Of a stretch of 64,000 nt of DNA, positions 55,421-64,000 are shown in pieces. How positions within the stretch are numbered: position 1 is the first letter of the stretch; every line of letters starts with the position of its first letter. Both the position numbers and the translations under genes were made by a program. The notes beneath the pieces are model-generated. The model saw only the letters and a list, made by a program, of their open reading frames with translations, did no database searches and was not told where the DNA came from. The DNA comes from CAVSRC01 sp963782045 (lineage in GTDB: Bacteria; Pseudomonadota; Alphaproteobacteria; Rhizobiales; Kaistiaceae), in contig CAWAIR010000015.1 in NCBI GenBank assembly GCA_963782045.1, positions 62,001 to 126,000 on the forward strand, read 5' to 3'.

Positions 55421-56253
55421 AGACCTTCTCGCGCTTCAACCTGACCTCGGTCACCCTCGGCCTCGCCTTCCTCTATGCGCCGATCGTGCTCCTGGTCATC
55501 TATTCGTTCAACGCCTCCAAGCTGGTGACGGTGTGGGGCGGCTGGTCGACCCGATGGTACGGCGAGCTGCTCAACGACCAGGCGCTGCTCGATGCCGCCT
55601 GGGTGACGCTGCGCGTAGCGCTGCTCTCGGCGACGGTCGCCACCGTGCTCGGCACCATGGCCGCGGTGGCGCTGGTGCGCTTCGGCCGCTTCCGCGGGCG
55701 CTCGCTGTTCTCCGGCATGATCTACGCGCCGCTGGTCATGCCCGACGTCATCACCGGCCTGTCGCTGCTGCTGCTTTTCGTCTCGCTCAACGTCGCCCGC
55801 GGCTTCTGGACCATCGTGCTTGCCCACATCACCTTCTCGATGTGCTACGTGGCGGTGGTCATCCAGTCGCGGCTGGTCACCTTCGACCGCAGCCTCGAGG
55901 AGGCGGCGATGGATCTCGGCAGCCCGCCGCTGAAGACGTTCTTCGTCATCACCTTGCCGATCATCTTTCCGGCGGTGATCGCCGGCTGGATGCTGGGCTT
56001 CACCCTCTCGCTCGACGATCTGGTCATCGCCAGCTTCACCACCGGCCCCGGCGCCACCACGCTGCCGATGAAGATCTACAGCCAGGTCCGTCTCGGCGTC
56101 ACGCCGGAGATCAACGCGGTGTGCACCATCCTCATCGCCATCGTCACCACCGGCGTCATCATCGCCTCGATCGGCTCCAAGCGCGCCGAGGTCGAGCGCC
56201 GCCGCGCCGAGCAGCTCGCCGCGCAGGAAGCGCCGATCGCCGTGCTGGCGTAG
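55417..56253 (+). CDS. potI: Polyamine ABC transporter permease PotI
   Basis: This 278-residue permease of the PotC/PotI type begins FNLTSVTLGLAFLYAPIVLLVIYSFNASK. The EAA loop is SLEEAAMDLGSPPLKTFFVITLPIIFPAVIAG, and GFTLSLDDLVIASFTTGPGATTLPMKIYSQVRLG is the family-specific region. The ATG overlaps the potH TGA. It forms the membrane channel with PotH, and ends three bases before the convergent periplasmic sensor gene. Confidence 0.9.
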   Translation: MKTFSRFNLTSVTLGLAFLYAPIVLLVIYSFNASKLVTVWGGWSTRWYGELLNDQALLDAAWVTLRVALLSATVATVLGTMAAVALVRFGRFRGRSLFSGMIYAPLVMPDVITGLSLLLLFVSLNVARGFWTIVLAHITFSMCYVAVVIQSRLVTFDRSLEEAAMDLGSPPLKTFFVITLPIIFPAVIAGWMLGFTLSLDDLVIASFTTGPGATTLPMKIYSQVRLGVTPEINAVCTILIAIVTTGVIIASIGSKRAEVERRRAEQLAAQEAPIAVLA

Positions 56254-56256
56254 GGC

Positions 56257-56700
56257 CTACGGGAAGGGGCCGCGCGGCTGCCTGATGCGCGCCCTGACGT
56301 CCGGCGGTGCCTGGGCGATGGCGCCGGCAACGATGTCCTGGCCGACCGTCTGCACCTCGTCGGTGGTCGCGCGCACGTTGGCGAAGGCCTGATCAAGCGC
56401 CGCGCGGTCGAACGGATTGGCGCGCATCGCCGCGAACATCTGCTGGCGCGCCGCCTGCACCGCCACCAGGCCGGCGCGGAACTCGCCGCGATGGGCACGC
56501 ACCTGATCGCGGATGTCGCCCTGGATCTCCGGCGGGAAAGCGCGGATGCCGAGCGCCACGATGCGGTCGATCTCGCCGCCGCCCGGCGGCGGCGGTCCCC
56601 GGAAGCGCGAGACCGCAAATCCGGCGACCAACAGGTTGGCCGCCAGCGAAACCAACAGCACGACGAGCAGCGTGACCGCGAAGGGGCCACGGATGGTCAT
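56257..56700 (-). CDS. Membrane-anchored periplasmic heavy-metal/stress sensor-like protein
   Basis: This 147-residue protein has one N-terminal helix (FAVTLLVVLLVSLAANLLVAGFAVSRF) and a helical periplasmic part: RAFPPEIQGDIRDQVRAHRGEFRAGLVAVQAARQQMFAAMRANPFDRAALDQAF. This pattern fits the periplasmic heavy-metal sensor (CnrR/CpxP-like) group. It is the last gene of an operon with an anti-sigma factor (ATGA overlap) and an ECF sigma factor, so it probably transmits or tunes an envelope signal. No metal-binding cluster of histidines is evident. Confidence 0.75.
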   Translation of the reverse strand: MTIRGPFAVTLLVVLLVSLAANLLVAGFAVSRFRGPPPPGGGEIDRIVALGIRAFPPEIQGDIRDQVRAHRGEFRAGLVAVQAARQQMFAAMRANPFDRAALDQAFANVRATTDEVQTVGQDIVAGAIAQAPPDVRARIRQPRGPFP

Positions 56701-57119
56701 AGCACGCTCCCCGAATCGACGGTGGTCGTGGTCCCGCTCGAACCGAACATCAGCCCGGCGAGCGTATCCTCGCCCTGGCTCGAGGGGATCGCTTCGCCGG
56801 CGGCGAAGCCGGCGACCAGGAAGAGCATCATCGCCGCACCGGCCCAGGCGAACAGGCGCCGCGTCGGTTGCAGCGTCAGGTCGCGGTGCCTGCGGTGCTC
56901 GATGCCGGCCATGATCCGGCCGATCTGGGCGGCGTCCAGCGCGACCGGCGTCACCGCCCTGCCGATGAGCATATCGAGCGTGCTCGCCTCGGCCTGGAGC
57001 TTCGCCGCCCGCGGCTCCGCCGCCATCAGCGCTTCCGCTTCGGTGCGCTCCGCCGCCGGCCACCGTGACAGATCGCCACCAAGTCGGCTCAGTGTTTCTT
57101 CGAATCGTTCGAGGTTCAT
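56697..57119 (-). CDS. Anti-sigma factor, single-pass membrane protein
   Basis: The 140-residue protein has an N-terminal cytoplasmic part of about 85 residues (MNLERFEETLSRLGGDLSRWPAAERTEAEALM, followed by an alanine-rich helix), one transmembrane helix (LFAWAGAAMMLFLVAGFAAG) and a short periplasmic tail. No zinc HxxxCxxC motif is present, so it is not a ZAS-type protein. It overlaps the sigma gene upstream and the sensor gene downstream by four bases each. It should hold the ECF factor inactive until an envelope signal arrives. Confidence 0.78.
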   Translation of the reverse strand: MNLERFEETLSRLGGDLSRWPAAERTEAEALMAAEPRAAKLQAEASTLDMLIGRAVTPVALDAAQIGRIMAGIEHRRHRDLTLQPTRRLFAWAGAAMMLFLVAGFAAGEAIPSSQGEDTLAGLMFGSSGTTTTVDSGSVL

Positions 57120-57796
57120 GGTTCCAGTCCCCCTTGCGCCTCGCGCTCGGCGAGCCGCATTCGCAATGTCCGCCGGGCCCGCACCAGAAGCTGCTCGATT
57201 GCCCCGACGGTGAGTCCCATCGCTTCGGCGATGTCGCCATTGGACCGATCCCCGTCGGCGGCAAGCAGAATGGCCGCTCGTTGTCGCGCGGGCAATGCAC
57301 CGATGTCGCGGGTGACCGCCTTGAGTGCGTGGCTCGCCGCCAGCCTGTCGTCGGCCGGCGGATCGGGATCGGCGGCATCTTCCACCGCGTCCAGGCCGAA
57401 GAAGCGGCGGGTTTTCCTCTTGCGCTCGCCGTCGATTGCCCGGTTGATCGTCATCCGTGTCAGGTAGGCCGCGAACGGCGGGCCGCCCGGTTGCCATCGG
57501 CCGGCGTTCCGCCACAGGCTCCAAAAGGTCTCCTGGACGATGTCGTCGGCCTCCGCCGCGCCGCCACTGAAGCGCAGCGCCAGCGCCTTCAGCCGGCCGC
57601 CGTGGCGGCGGACGATCTCGGCGAAGGCGCGCTGATCGCCGGCGGCGATTCCCGCCACCAGCGTCTCGTCGCTCGTCGCCGCGATCGTTTCCAATGAGCC
57701 TCGCCCCCCGGTGGCCTCGATCTTACCGGCAGAAGCCGGTTGCCGTCGCGCCTTTTGCGGCGTGGCCACCGGGGCGAGCGTGATGAGCCATTCCAT
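57116..57796 (-). CDS. ECF-family RNA polymerase sigma factor
   Basis: This 226-residue sigma factor has region 2 (DQRAFAEIVRRHGGRLKALALRFSGGAAEADDIVQETFWSLWRNAGRW) and region 4 (LPARQRAAILLAADGDRSNGDIAEAMGLTVGAIEQLLVRARRTLR), with an N-terminal extension of about 45 residues. It lies 35 bases after the EF-hand gene and overlaps the anti-sigma gene. Controlled genes are not evident, but the operon itself is a common target. Confidence 0.9.
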   Translation of the reverse strand: MEWLITLAPVATPQKARRQPASAGKIEATGGRGSLETIAATSDETLVAGIAAGDQRAFAEIVRRHGGRLKALALRFSGGAAEADDIVQETFWSLWRNAGRWQPGGPPFAAYLTRMTINRAIDGERKRKTRRFFGLDAVEDAADPDPPADDRLAASHALKAVTRDIGALPARQRAAILLAADGDRSNGDIAEAMGLTVGAIEQLLVRARRTLRMRLAEREAQGGLEP

Positions 57797-57831
57797 CGGT
57801 CTCCCTCAAGCTCGCCCCGAATGCGTTGCCC

Positions 57832-58455
57832 TTACTGCTGCTGCGGGCCGGTCGCCGGGCCGCGGACGGGCAGGTGAGCGGTGAACTCGTCCAGCGAGAT
57901 GGCACCGTCGTTGTTGGTGTCAATGCTGGCGAAGGTCTGCGGGCCCTGGCCGTTACCGAAGCCCTGCGGCCCCGGGCCGTTGAAGCCCATGCGGCCCATC
58001 ATGCCGCCGCGCGGGCCGGGACGGTCGTCATTGCGGCCCTGGCCCCAGCGGCCGTCGAAGCGGCCCTGCCAGCCGCGCTGTCCGGGGCGATGCATGCCGG
58101 GGCCACCGGGCCCGCCCGGGCCGCCGCGCTGGCCGAGCATCGCACCGAAGCTGTTGCGCAGCTCGTCCGGGGTCAGCTTGCCGTCGTGGTTGGTGTCGAG
58201 CGCCGAGAAGACCGCGCTGGACAGCGCCGCGTATTCGTCCTTGTCGATGGCGCCGTCATGGTTGGTATCGAGCAGATTGAACATGATCTGGCCGCGCATC
58301 GGGACCGGCTGGGAGACGGCCGGCGCGTTCGCGGCCGGGCCGGGGCCGGTGCCGTTGGGGCCGGTGCCGTCGCCGCCGGCCGCCAAGGCCGGCAGGGTCA
58401 TCGTGGTGGAAGCCGCAAGCGCTGCCGCGGCGATGATCAAGGTCTTGGCAGACAT
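57832..58455 (-). CDS. Secreted EF-hand calcium-binding protein
   Basis: This 207-residue exported protein has a signal peptide ending LPALA-AGG. Three canonical EF-hand loops are present: DTNHDGAIDKDEY, DTNHDGKLTPDEL and DTNNDGAISLDEF. Between the second and third is a glycine/arginine/proline-rich stretch of about 60 residues (GQRGGPGGPGGPG and similar). It is the first gene of the operon with ECF sigma, anti-sigma and periplasmic sensor. A role as calcium-responsive partner of the sigma system is inferred from linkage only. Confidence 0.83.
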   Translation of the reverse strand: MSAKTLIIAAAALAASTTMTLPALAAGGDGTGPNGTGPGPAANAPAVSQPVPMRGQIMFNLLDTNHDGAIDKDEYAALSSAVFSALDTNHDGKLTPDELRNSFGAMLGQRGGPGGPGGPGMHRPGQRGWQGRFDGRWGQGRNDDRPGPRGGMMGRMGFNGPGPQGFGNGQGPQTFASIDTNNDGAISLDEFTAHLPVRGPATGPQQQ

Positions 58456-58528
58456 AGGTGTTTTCCTCGTTTAGGCATCGCTCATTCGACGCCCTTCACA
58501 CCTCAACACGGACGCGCCACGGCCGCCC

Positions 58529-58544
58529 TACGTCCGCCGACGTT
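58529..58544. promoter_or_regulatory. Palindrome TACGTC-N4-GACGTT upstream of the EF-hand/sigma operon
   Basis: TACGTCCGCCGACGTT contains ACGTC-N4-GACGT and closely matches 2249-2264. It lies 74 bases ahead of the EF-hand start and 10 bases beyond the asmA stop. Confidence 0.35.
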
Positions 58545-58553
58545 AAATATCGG

Positions 58554-60329
58554 TCATCCGCGCGGCTGGCCGGCGGTCTGATCGCGGAGGGTGAGCTGGC
58601 GCGGGCCGATCAGCGGCTTCAGCCAGGTGCCGGTGATGGCCAGCGGCACGGTCTTGCCGCCGCCGGATTTCATCGCCAGCGTCGCGTTGGCTTCGACCGA
58701 TCCGGTGATCAGCGAGCCGCGTCCGTTGAGCGCCACCGCATAATCCTTGCCCTTCAGCTTCATGTCGCCGGTGGCCAGGATGCTGTTCTCCAGCCTGACC
58801 GTCCCGGCGAGTTTGGCGAAGGGCGTCGAGCCTTCCCCCGGCGGCATCGGCTCGGCCAGCGGATCGGTCATGCGGTTGGCGATCTCCGCCATGTCGACCC
58901 CGTTGAGCGTGCCGTCGGCGACCGTGATGGAGGCGTCGCCGGCCAGCGAGTGCACCAGTTCGCCCCAGGTCGCGCCGCTCCCGTTGATGTCGATGTTGGC
59001 GTTGGTCTTGCCGCTGATCGGGCCGACGCCGATGAGGTCCTTGAGCGGCGCCTGCGCCAGCGCGCCGTCGATCGTCGCCTTGATGTGCGTGGCGAGCTTG
59101 TCGCCGTCCATCGCGGCGCCGATGGTGGCGCCGAGCTTGCCGCCATAGACCTCGGCCTGGCCGATATTCACCGTCACCGCGCCGTCCTTGATGGTGCCGG
59201 TCGCGCCGAGCGCGGTCATCCGCACGCTGCCGATCAGCACCTCGCTCACCGACAGCCTGAGGTCGCAATCGACGAGGTCGGCGATCGGCAGCCGCGTCGC
59301 CGCGAACGGCCACGGCCCCTTGGCGCCCATGTCGGCGCTGACCGCCTCGAAGTAGGGCGACAGGTCGAGCTTGGTTGCGGCGAAGGTGCCCTGGACGGCG
59401 GGGCGGGCGCCGCTGAAATCGACCGACAGCACCCCCGTGGCGTCGTTGCCGTCGAGGCTCAGCGCCGCCTTGGAGAACGACAGCCCCGATCCGTGCCAGG
59501 AGAGCCGGCCTTCGACCGACGCCGGACCGAGGATGGAGCCGTTGCCGAGCGCGGTGCCGAGCCACGCCACGACCTTGCGCACCGAGGGCGTGCTCACCGA
59601 GGCGTCGCCTTCGAGATCGGGGCCGTCGAGGCCGAGCATCTTGCCGTTGAAGGAGACGCGCAGCGGCGTCGAGGCGATGGCGAAGCGGACCGTCGAGCCC
59701 TTGCCGTCGAGAAGGTCGAGAGGGTTGGCCACCGAGCCGTTGAACTCGACCGATTCGCCACGCCATTGCATCTTGCCGTTGCCGCTGAGCGCGGTGGCGG
59801 CGTTCGCCCACGTCAGGTCGAGATCGACGTTGTCCAGTTCCTCGTGGTGCTTCGCCGCCAGGTCGTCGTAGACGACCGTGCCGTCGGCGATGCGCAACCG
59901 GCCGAGGGCAAGGTCGGCGATCGCAGGTCCCTTTGCGTCGGTGGCGGCCATCGTCCAGTTGGTGCGGCCGTCGCCTTCGGCGATCAGGTGGACGCGCGGC
60001 CGGACCAGGGTGAAGGCCTCGAGCTCCACCCGGCCGATCAGCAGCGGCAAGAAGCGCAGGCGCGTCGTCACCTCGTCCGCGACCACGAAGGGATCGTCGC
60101 CGAGGCCCTTGGGGTCGGCGACGGTCAGCCGCTCGATGGTGACGGCGAGGTGCGGATAGATCGACAGGCTGGGCTCGCCGGAGAGCGTCACGGCCCGCCC
60201 GGTGGCGGCGGAGATCCGCTCGGCGATGCGTTGCTTGATCAGCACGGGCGAAACGGCCAGCGGCACGGCCAGCGTCGCCAGCCCTGCCAATCCGACGGCA
60301 ATGACGGCCACGATGGCTATTCGTTTCAT
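58554..60329 (-). CDS. AsmA family protein
   Basis: This 591-residue AsmA-like envelope protein has an N-terminal helix (IAIVAVIAVGLAGLATLAVPLAVS) followed by VLIKQRIAERISAATGRAVTLSGEPSLSIYPHLAVTIERLTV, the AsmA N-terminal domain, then long beta-rich repeats (DGKLATHIKATIDGALAQAP, GATWGELVHSLAGDASITVADGTLNGVDMAEI). AsmA-like proteins influence outer-membrane assembly or lipid transport. I chose the ATG at 60329; longer frames upstream run through the acetoacetyl-CoA synthetase gene on the opposite strand. Confidence 0.85.
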   Translation of the reverse strand: MKRIAIVAVIAVGLAGLATLAVPLAVSPVLIKQRIAERISAATGRAVTLSGEPSLSIYPHLAVTIERLTVADPKGLGDDPFVVADEVTTRLRFLPLLIGRVELEAFTLVRPRVHLIAEGDGRTNWTMAATDAKGPAIADLALGRLRIADGTVVYDDLAAKHHEELDNVDLDLTWANAATALSGNGKMQWRGESVEFNGSVANPLDLLDGKGSTVRFAIASTPLRVSFNGKMLGLDGPDLEGDASVSTPSVRKVVAWLGTALGNGSILGPASVEGRLSWHGSGLSFSKAALSLDGNDATGVLSVDFSGARPAVQGTFAATKLDLSPYFEAVSADMGAKGPWPFAATRLPIADLVDCDLRLSVSEVLIGSVRMTALGATGTIKDGAVTVNIGQAEVYGGKLGATIGAAMDGDKLATHIKATIDGALAQAPLKDLIGVGPISGKTNANIDINGSGATWGELVHSLAGDASITVADGTLNGVDMAEIANRMTDPLAEPMPPGEGSTPFAKLAGTVRLENSILATGDMKLKGKDYAVALNGRGSLITGSVEANATLAMKSGGGKTVPLAITGTWLKPLIGPRQLTLRDQTAGQPRG

Positions 60330-60488
60330 GCGATCGGAGTTCCCTTGGTGGGGCATCTCTGGGTAGGAAGAAATGCCAAGAACCGCAAGGAATTTCTCAC
60401 TGCGAAACGCCGCTGCACCGCTTGGACAGAAGGCCGGCGGGGGGTTATCGGTGGGGGCCGGGAGGCGCGGGGGGAGGAGGCGCTGACG

Positions 60489-62447
<1,959 letters not shown>

Positions 62448-62488
62448 GTCCGTGCCCCACTTATCTTGGCTGAACGCTGCCGCGATCT

Positions 62489-62672
62489 CCCATCTCCCCC
62501 CTTGCGGGGGAGAACGGCGAAGCTTGCGGATCGCGTCAGCGAGACGTTAGCGGAGCCAAGAGGGGGGTGTTTGGCGAGGCGGTGCCCAGACTCCCCTCTT
62601 AGCTGCGCCAACGATCTCCGCCTTCGGCGGAAATCGGGCTCCGCTATTCTCCCCCGCAAGGGGGGAGATGGG
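62489..62672. mobile_element. MITE-like element with perfect 26-bp terminal inverted repeats
   Basis: The ends at 62489-62514 and 62647-62672 are perfect reverse complements over 26 bases (left end begins CCCATCTCCCC; right end finishes GGGGAGATGGG). The 184-bp element has no coding capacity and holds smaller internal inverted segments (for example AAGAGGGG near 62569 and CCCCTCTT near 62613). It occupies the gap between aacS and the kinase gene. No transposase in the window would move it. Confidence 0.8.
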
Positions 62673-62697
62673 CCGTGCCGGCTTCGATGGTGTTGCC

Positions 62698-64000
62698 TTA
62701 TCCCGCCAGCACGCGCGTCGTCGGGAAGGTGATGCGCACCAGCGTGCCCTGGTCGACGGCGCTGTCGATGGCGAAGCTCGCCCGGTTGGCCTCGACCAGC
62801 GCCTTGGTCAGCGGCAGGCCGAGGCCGGTGCCGCGCTGGTCGCCGCTCTTCGAGGTGGCGATCTGGCGGAACGGCTTCAGCGCCGTCTCGACATCCCTCT
62901 CGGACATGCCTATGCCGGTATCGCGGATGCGCACGATCACCTCGCCGGAGGCCTCCATCGCGCTCGACACGATCACCTGACCGCCGGCGCGGGTGAACTT
63001 CACCGCGTTGGACAGCAGGTTGAGCAGGATCTGGCGCAGCGACCGCCGGTCGGCGACGACGTTGGGCACGTCGCCCGACAGCGAGGTGCGGATGATGATG
63101 TGGGCGCGGTTGGCCTGCGGCTGCATCAGCGCGACGCATTCCTGAATCAGCGAATTGACCGCGACGGCCTCGAACGACAGCTCCATCTTGCCGGCCTCGA
63201 TCTTCGACAGGTCGAGCAGGTCGTTGATCAGGCTCATCAGGTGCTGGCCGGAGACGTGGATGTCCTGCATGTAGGCGCGGTAGCGCTCGTTGCCGATGGC
63301 GCCGAAGCGCTCCTCCATCATCACCTCCGAGAAGCCGATGATGGCGTTGAGCGGCGTGCGGATCTCGTGGCTGATCTTGGCGAGGAAATCGGATTTCTCC
63401 GCATTGGCGGTCTCCGCGGCCCGGCGGGCGGCGACCAGCTCCTCCTCGACGTTCTTCCAGTGGGTGATGTCGCGCAGCACCGCGCAGAATTTGTCGTCGC
63501 CCTCGGCGATGCGCCCCATCGTCATGAACAGCGGAATCAGGCCGCCCTGCGGCACCCGGCCGATGACCTCGCGCCCGTCGTTGAGCACCGAGACGACGCC
63601 GTTGGCGACGAGCCCATCGAGATAGTCGAGCGCCGCCCGTTGGCTTTCCTCGGCAAGCAAGCTGGTGAACGGACGTCCAATGTAGTCGCTGCCGTCGATG
63701 CCGAACAGCGCCTCGCAGGCCCGGTTCATGCTGCCGATGTGCCCCGTTCGGTCGACCACGATCACGCCGTCGGTCGCCGTGTCGAGGATCGCCTCCAGCT
63801 CCTCGCTGCGCGCCTCCGCCGCGGCCAGCGCCGCCACCAGCGATTCCTCGTCCTCGGCGATGGCGTCGACCTCGCGGCGCGGCGCGATGGTCAGCATCAG
63901 CGCGGTCATCTCGCTCCAGGTGACGGCGTTCAGCCGCGCCTCCACGGCGGCCGGTTCGCCGTCGGATCGCCGCACGGTGAGCAGTCCGCCACCGACCGCC
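62698..64000 (-). CDS. PdhS-like PAS sensor histidine kinase (partial, runs off right edge)
   Basis: The frame is open from the TAA-side end at 62698 to the window edge; the N-terminus is missing. A PAS domain begins near 63800 (LDTATDGVIVVDRTGHIGSMNRACEALFGI). HisKA has FLAKISHEIRTPLNAIIGFSEVMMEERFG, and the HATPase has NLLSNAVKFTRAGGQ, RDTGIGMSERD and GTGLGLPLTKALVEANRASF. The sequence follows Brucella PdhS closely, a kinase that acts on DivK and CtrA to control polar cell division. The GTG at 63975 is not the start, since the PAS-like sequence continues upstream of it. Confidence 0.85.
   Translation of the reverse strand, partial: AVGGGLLTVRRSDGEPAAVEARLNAVTWSEMTALMLTIAPRREVDAIAEDEESLVAALAAAEARSEELEAILDTATDGVIVVDRTGHIGSMNRACEALFGIDGSDYIGRPFTSLLAEESQRAALDYLDGLVANGVVSVLNDGREVIGRVPQGGLIPLFMTMGRIAEGDDKFCAVLRDITHWKNVEEELVAARRAAETANAEKSDFLAKISHEIRTPLNAIIGFSEVMMEERFGAIGNERYRAYMQDIHVSGQHLMSLINDLLDLSKIEAGKMELSFEAVAVNSLIQECVALMQPQANRAHIIIRTSLSGDVPNVVADRRSLRQILLNLLSNAVKFTRAGGQVIVSSAMEASGEVIVRIRDTGIGMSERDVETALKPFRQIATSKSGDQRGTGLGLPLTKALVEANRASFAIDSAVDQGTLVRITFPTTRVLAG

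Noticed and set aside
62489..62672. Reading the 184-bp inverted repeat as a simple terminator
   Set aside because: The arms are 130 bases apart and perfect over 26 bases, which suits a mobile element; termination may be secondary.

Overview
The window looks like chromosome from a high-G+C alphaproteobacterium, most likely Hyphomicrobiales (Rhizobiales). Supporting evidence is a PdhS-like cell-cycle kinase at the right edge, a Sinorhizobium-type alpha-glucoside operon (aglREFGK), the alphaproteobacterial sulfite-reduction cluster with DUF2849 and DUF934, and several families of dispersed palindromes typical of this order. I see no rRNA, tRNA, CRISPR array, integrase or transposase.

Layout. 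1-8.2 kb: a permease-histidine kinase fusion runs off the left edge, divergent from a five-gene urea ABC transporter, urtABCDE (urtA carries one frameshift). 8.2-9.3 kb: a TetR-SnoaL cassette bounded by two copies of the urtE 3' end. 9.3-10.9 kb: MarR regulator, cytochrome b561, GNAT acetyltransferase. 10.9-17.1 kb: LacI regulator AglR and the AglEFGK importer, without the AglA glucosidase. 17.5-22.1 kb: siroheme synthase and assimilatory sulfate reduction (cysG-DUF2849-cysI-cysH-DUF934). 22.4-25.4 kb: VOC protein, TSUP carrier, MDR oxidoreductase, DUF4386 protein. 25.5-29.6 kb: a pRiA4b ORF-3-like gene and the Entner-Doudoroff genes edd and zwf, which together hold six single-base insertions; a 40-residue membrane peptide lies between zwf and edd. 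29.8-37.5 kb: SMP-30 lactonase-like protein, a secreted protein with a MliC-like end, SRPBCC protein, MATE exporter, small secreted protein, OmpR/EnvZ-type pair, cytochrome c. 37.5-43.4 kb: cecR-ybhGFSR drug-export operon. 43.6-46.6 kb: DHA2 exporter and an enterobacterial-type lysA of lower G+C. 46.7-56.3 kb: polyamine block (puuB-like oxidase containing an in-frame palindromic repeat, cupin, PerM-like protein, nuclease-like protein, puuA-like ligase, potFGHI). 56.3-58.5 kb: EF-hand protein, ECF sigma, anti-sigma and periplasmic sensor in one operon. 58.6-64 kb: AsmA-like protein, acetoacetyl-CoA synthetase, a 184-bp MITE-like element, PdhS-like kinase.

Taken together the genes describe a nutrient scavenger importing urea, alpha-glucosides and polyamines, with sulfate assimilation and two drug-efflux systems. 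The features most worth checking are the duplicated urtE 3' end around the TetR cassette, the palindromic element translated inside puuB, the cluster of +1 insertions in the Entner-Doudoroff genes, the permease-kinase fusion next to urt, and the lysA of probable foreign origin.
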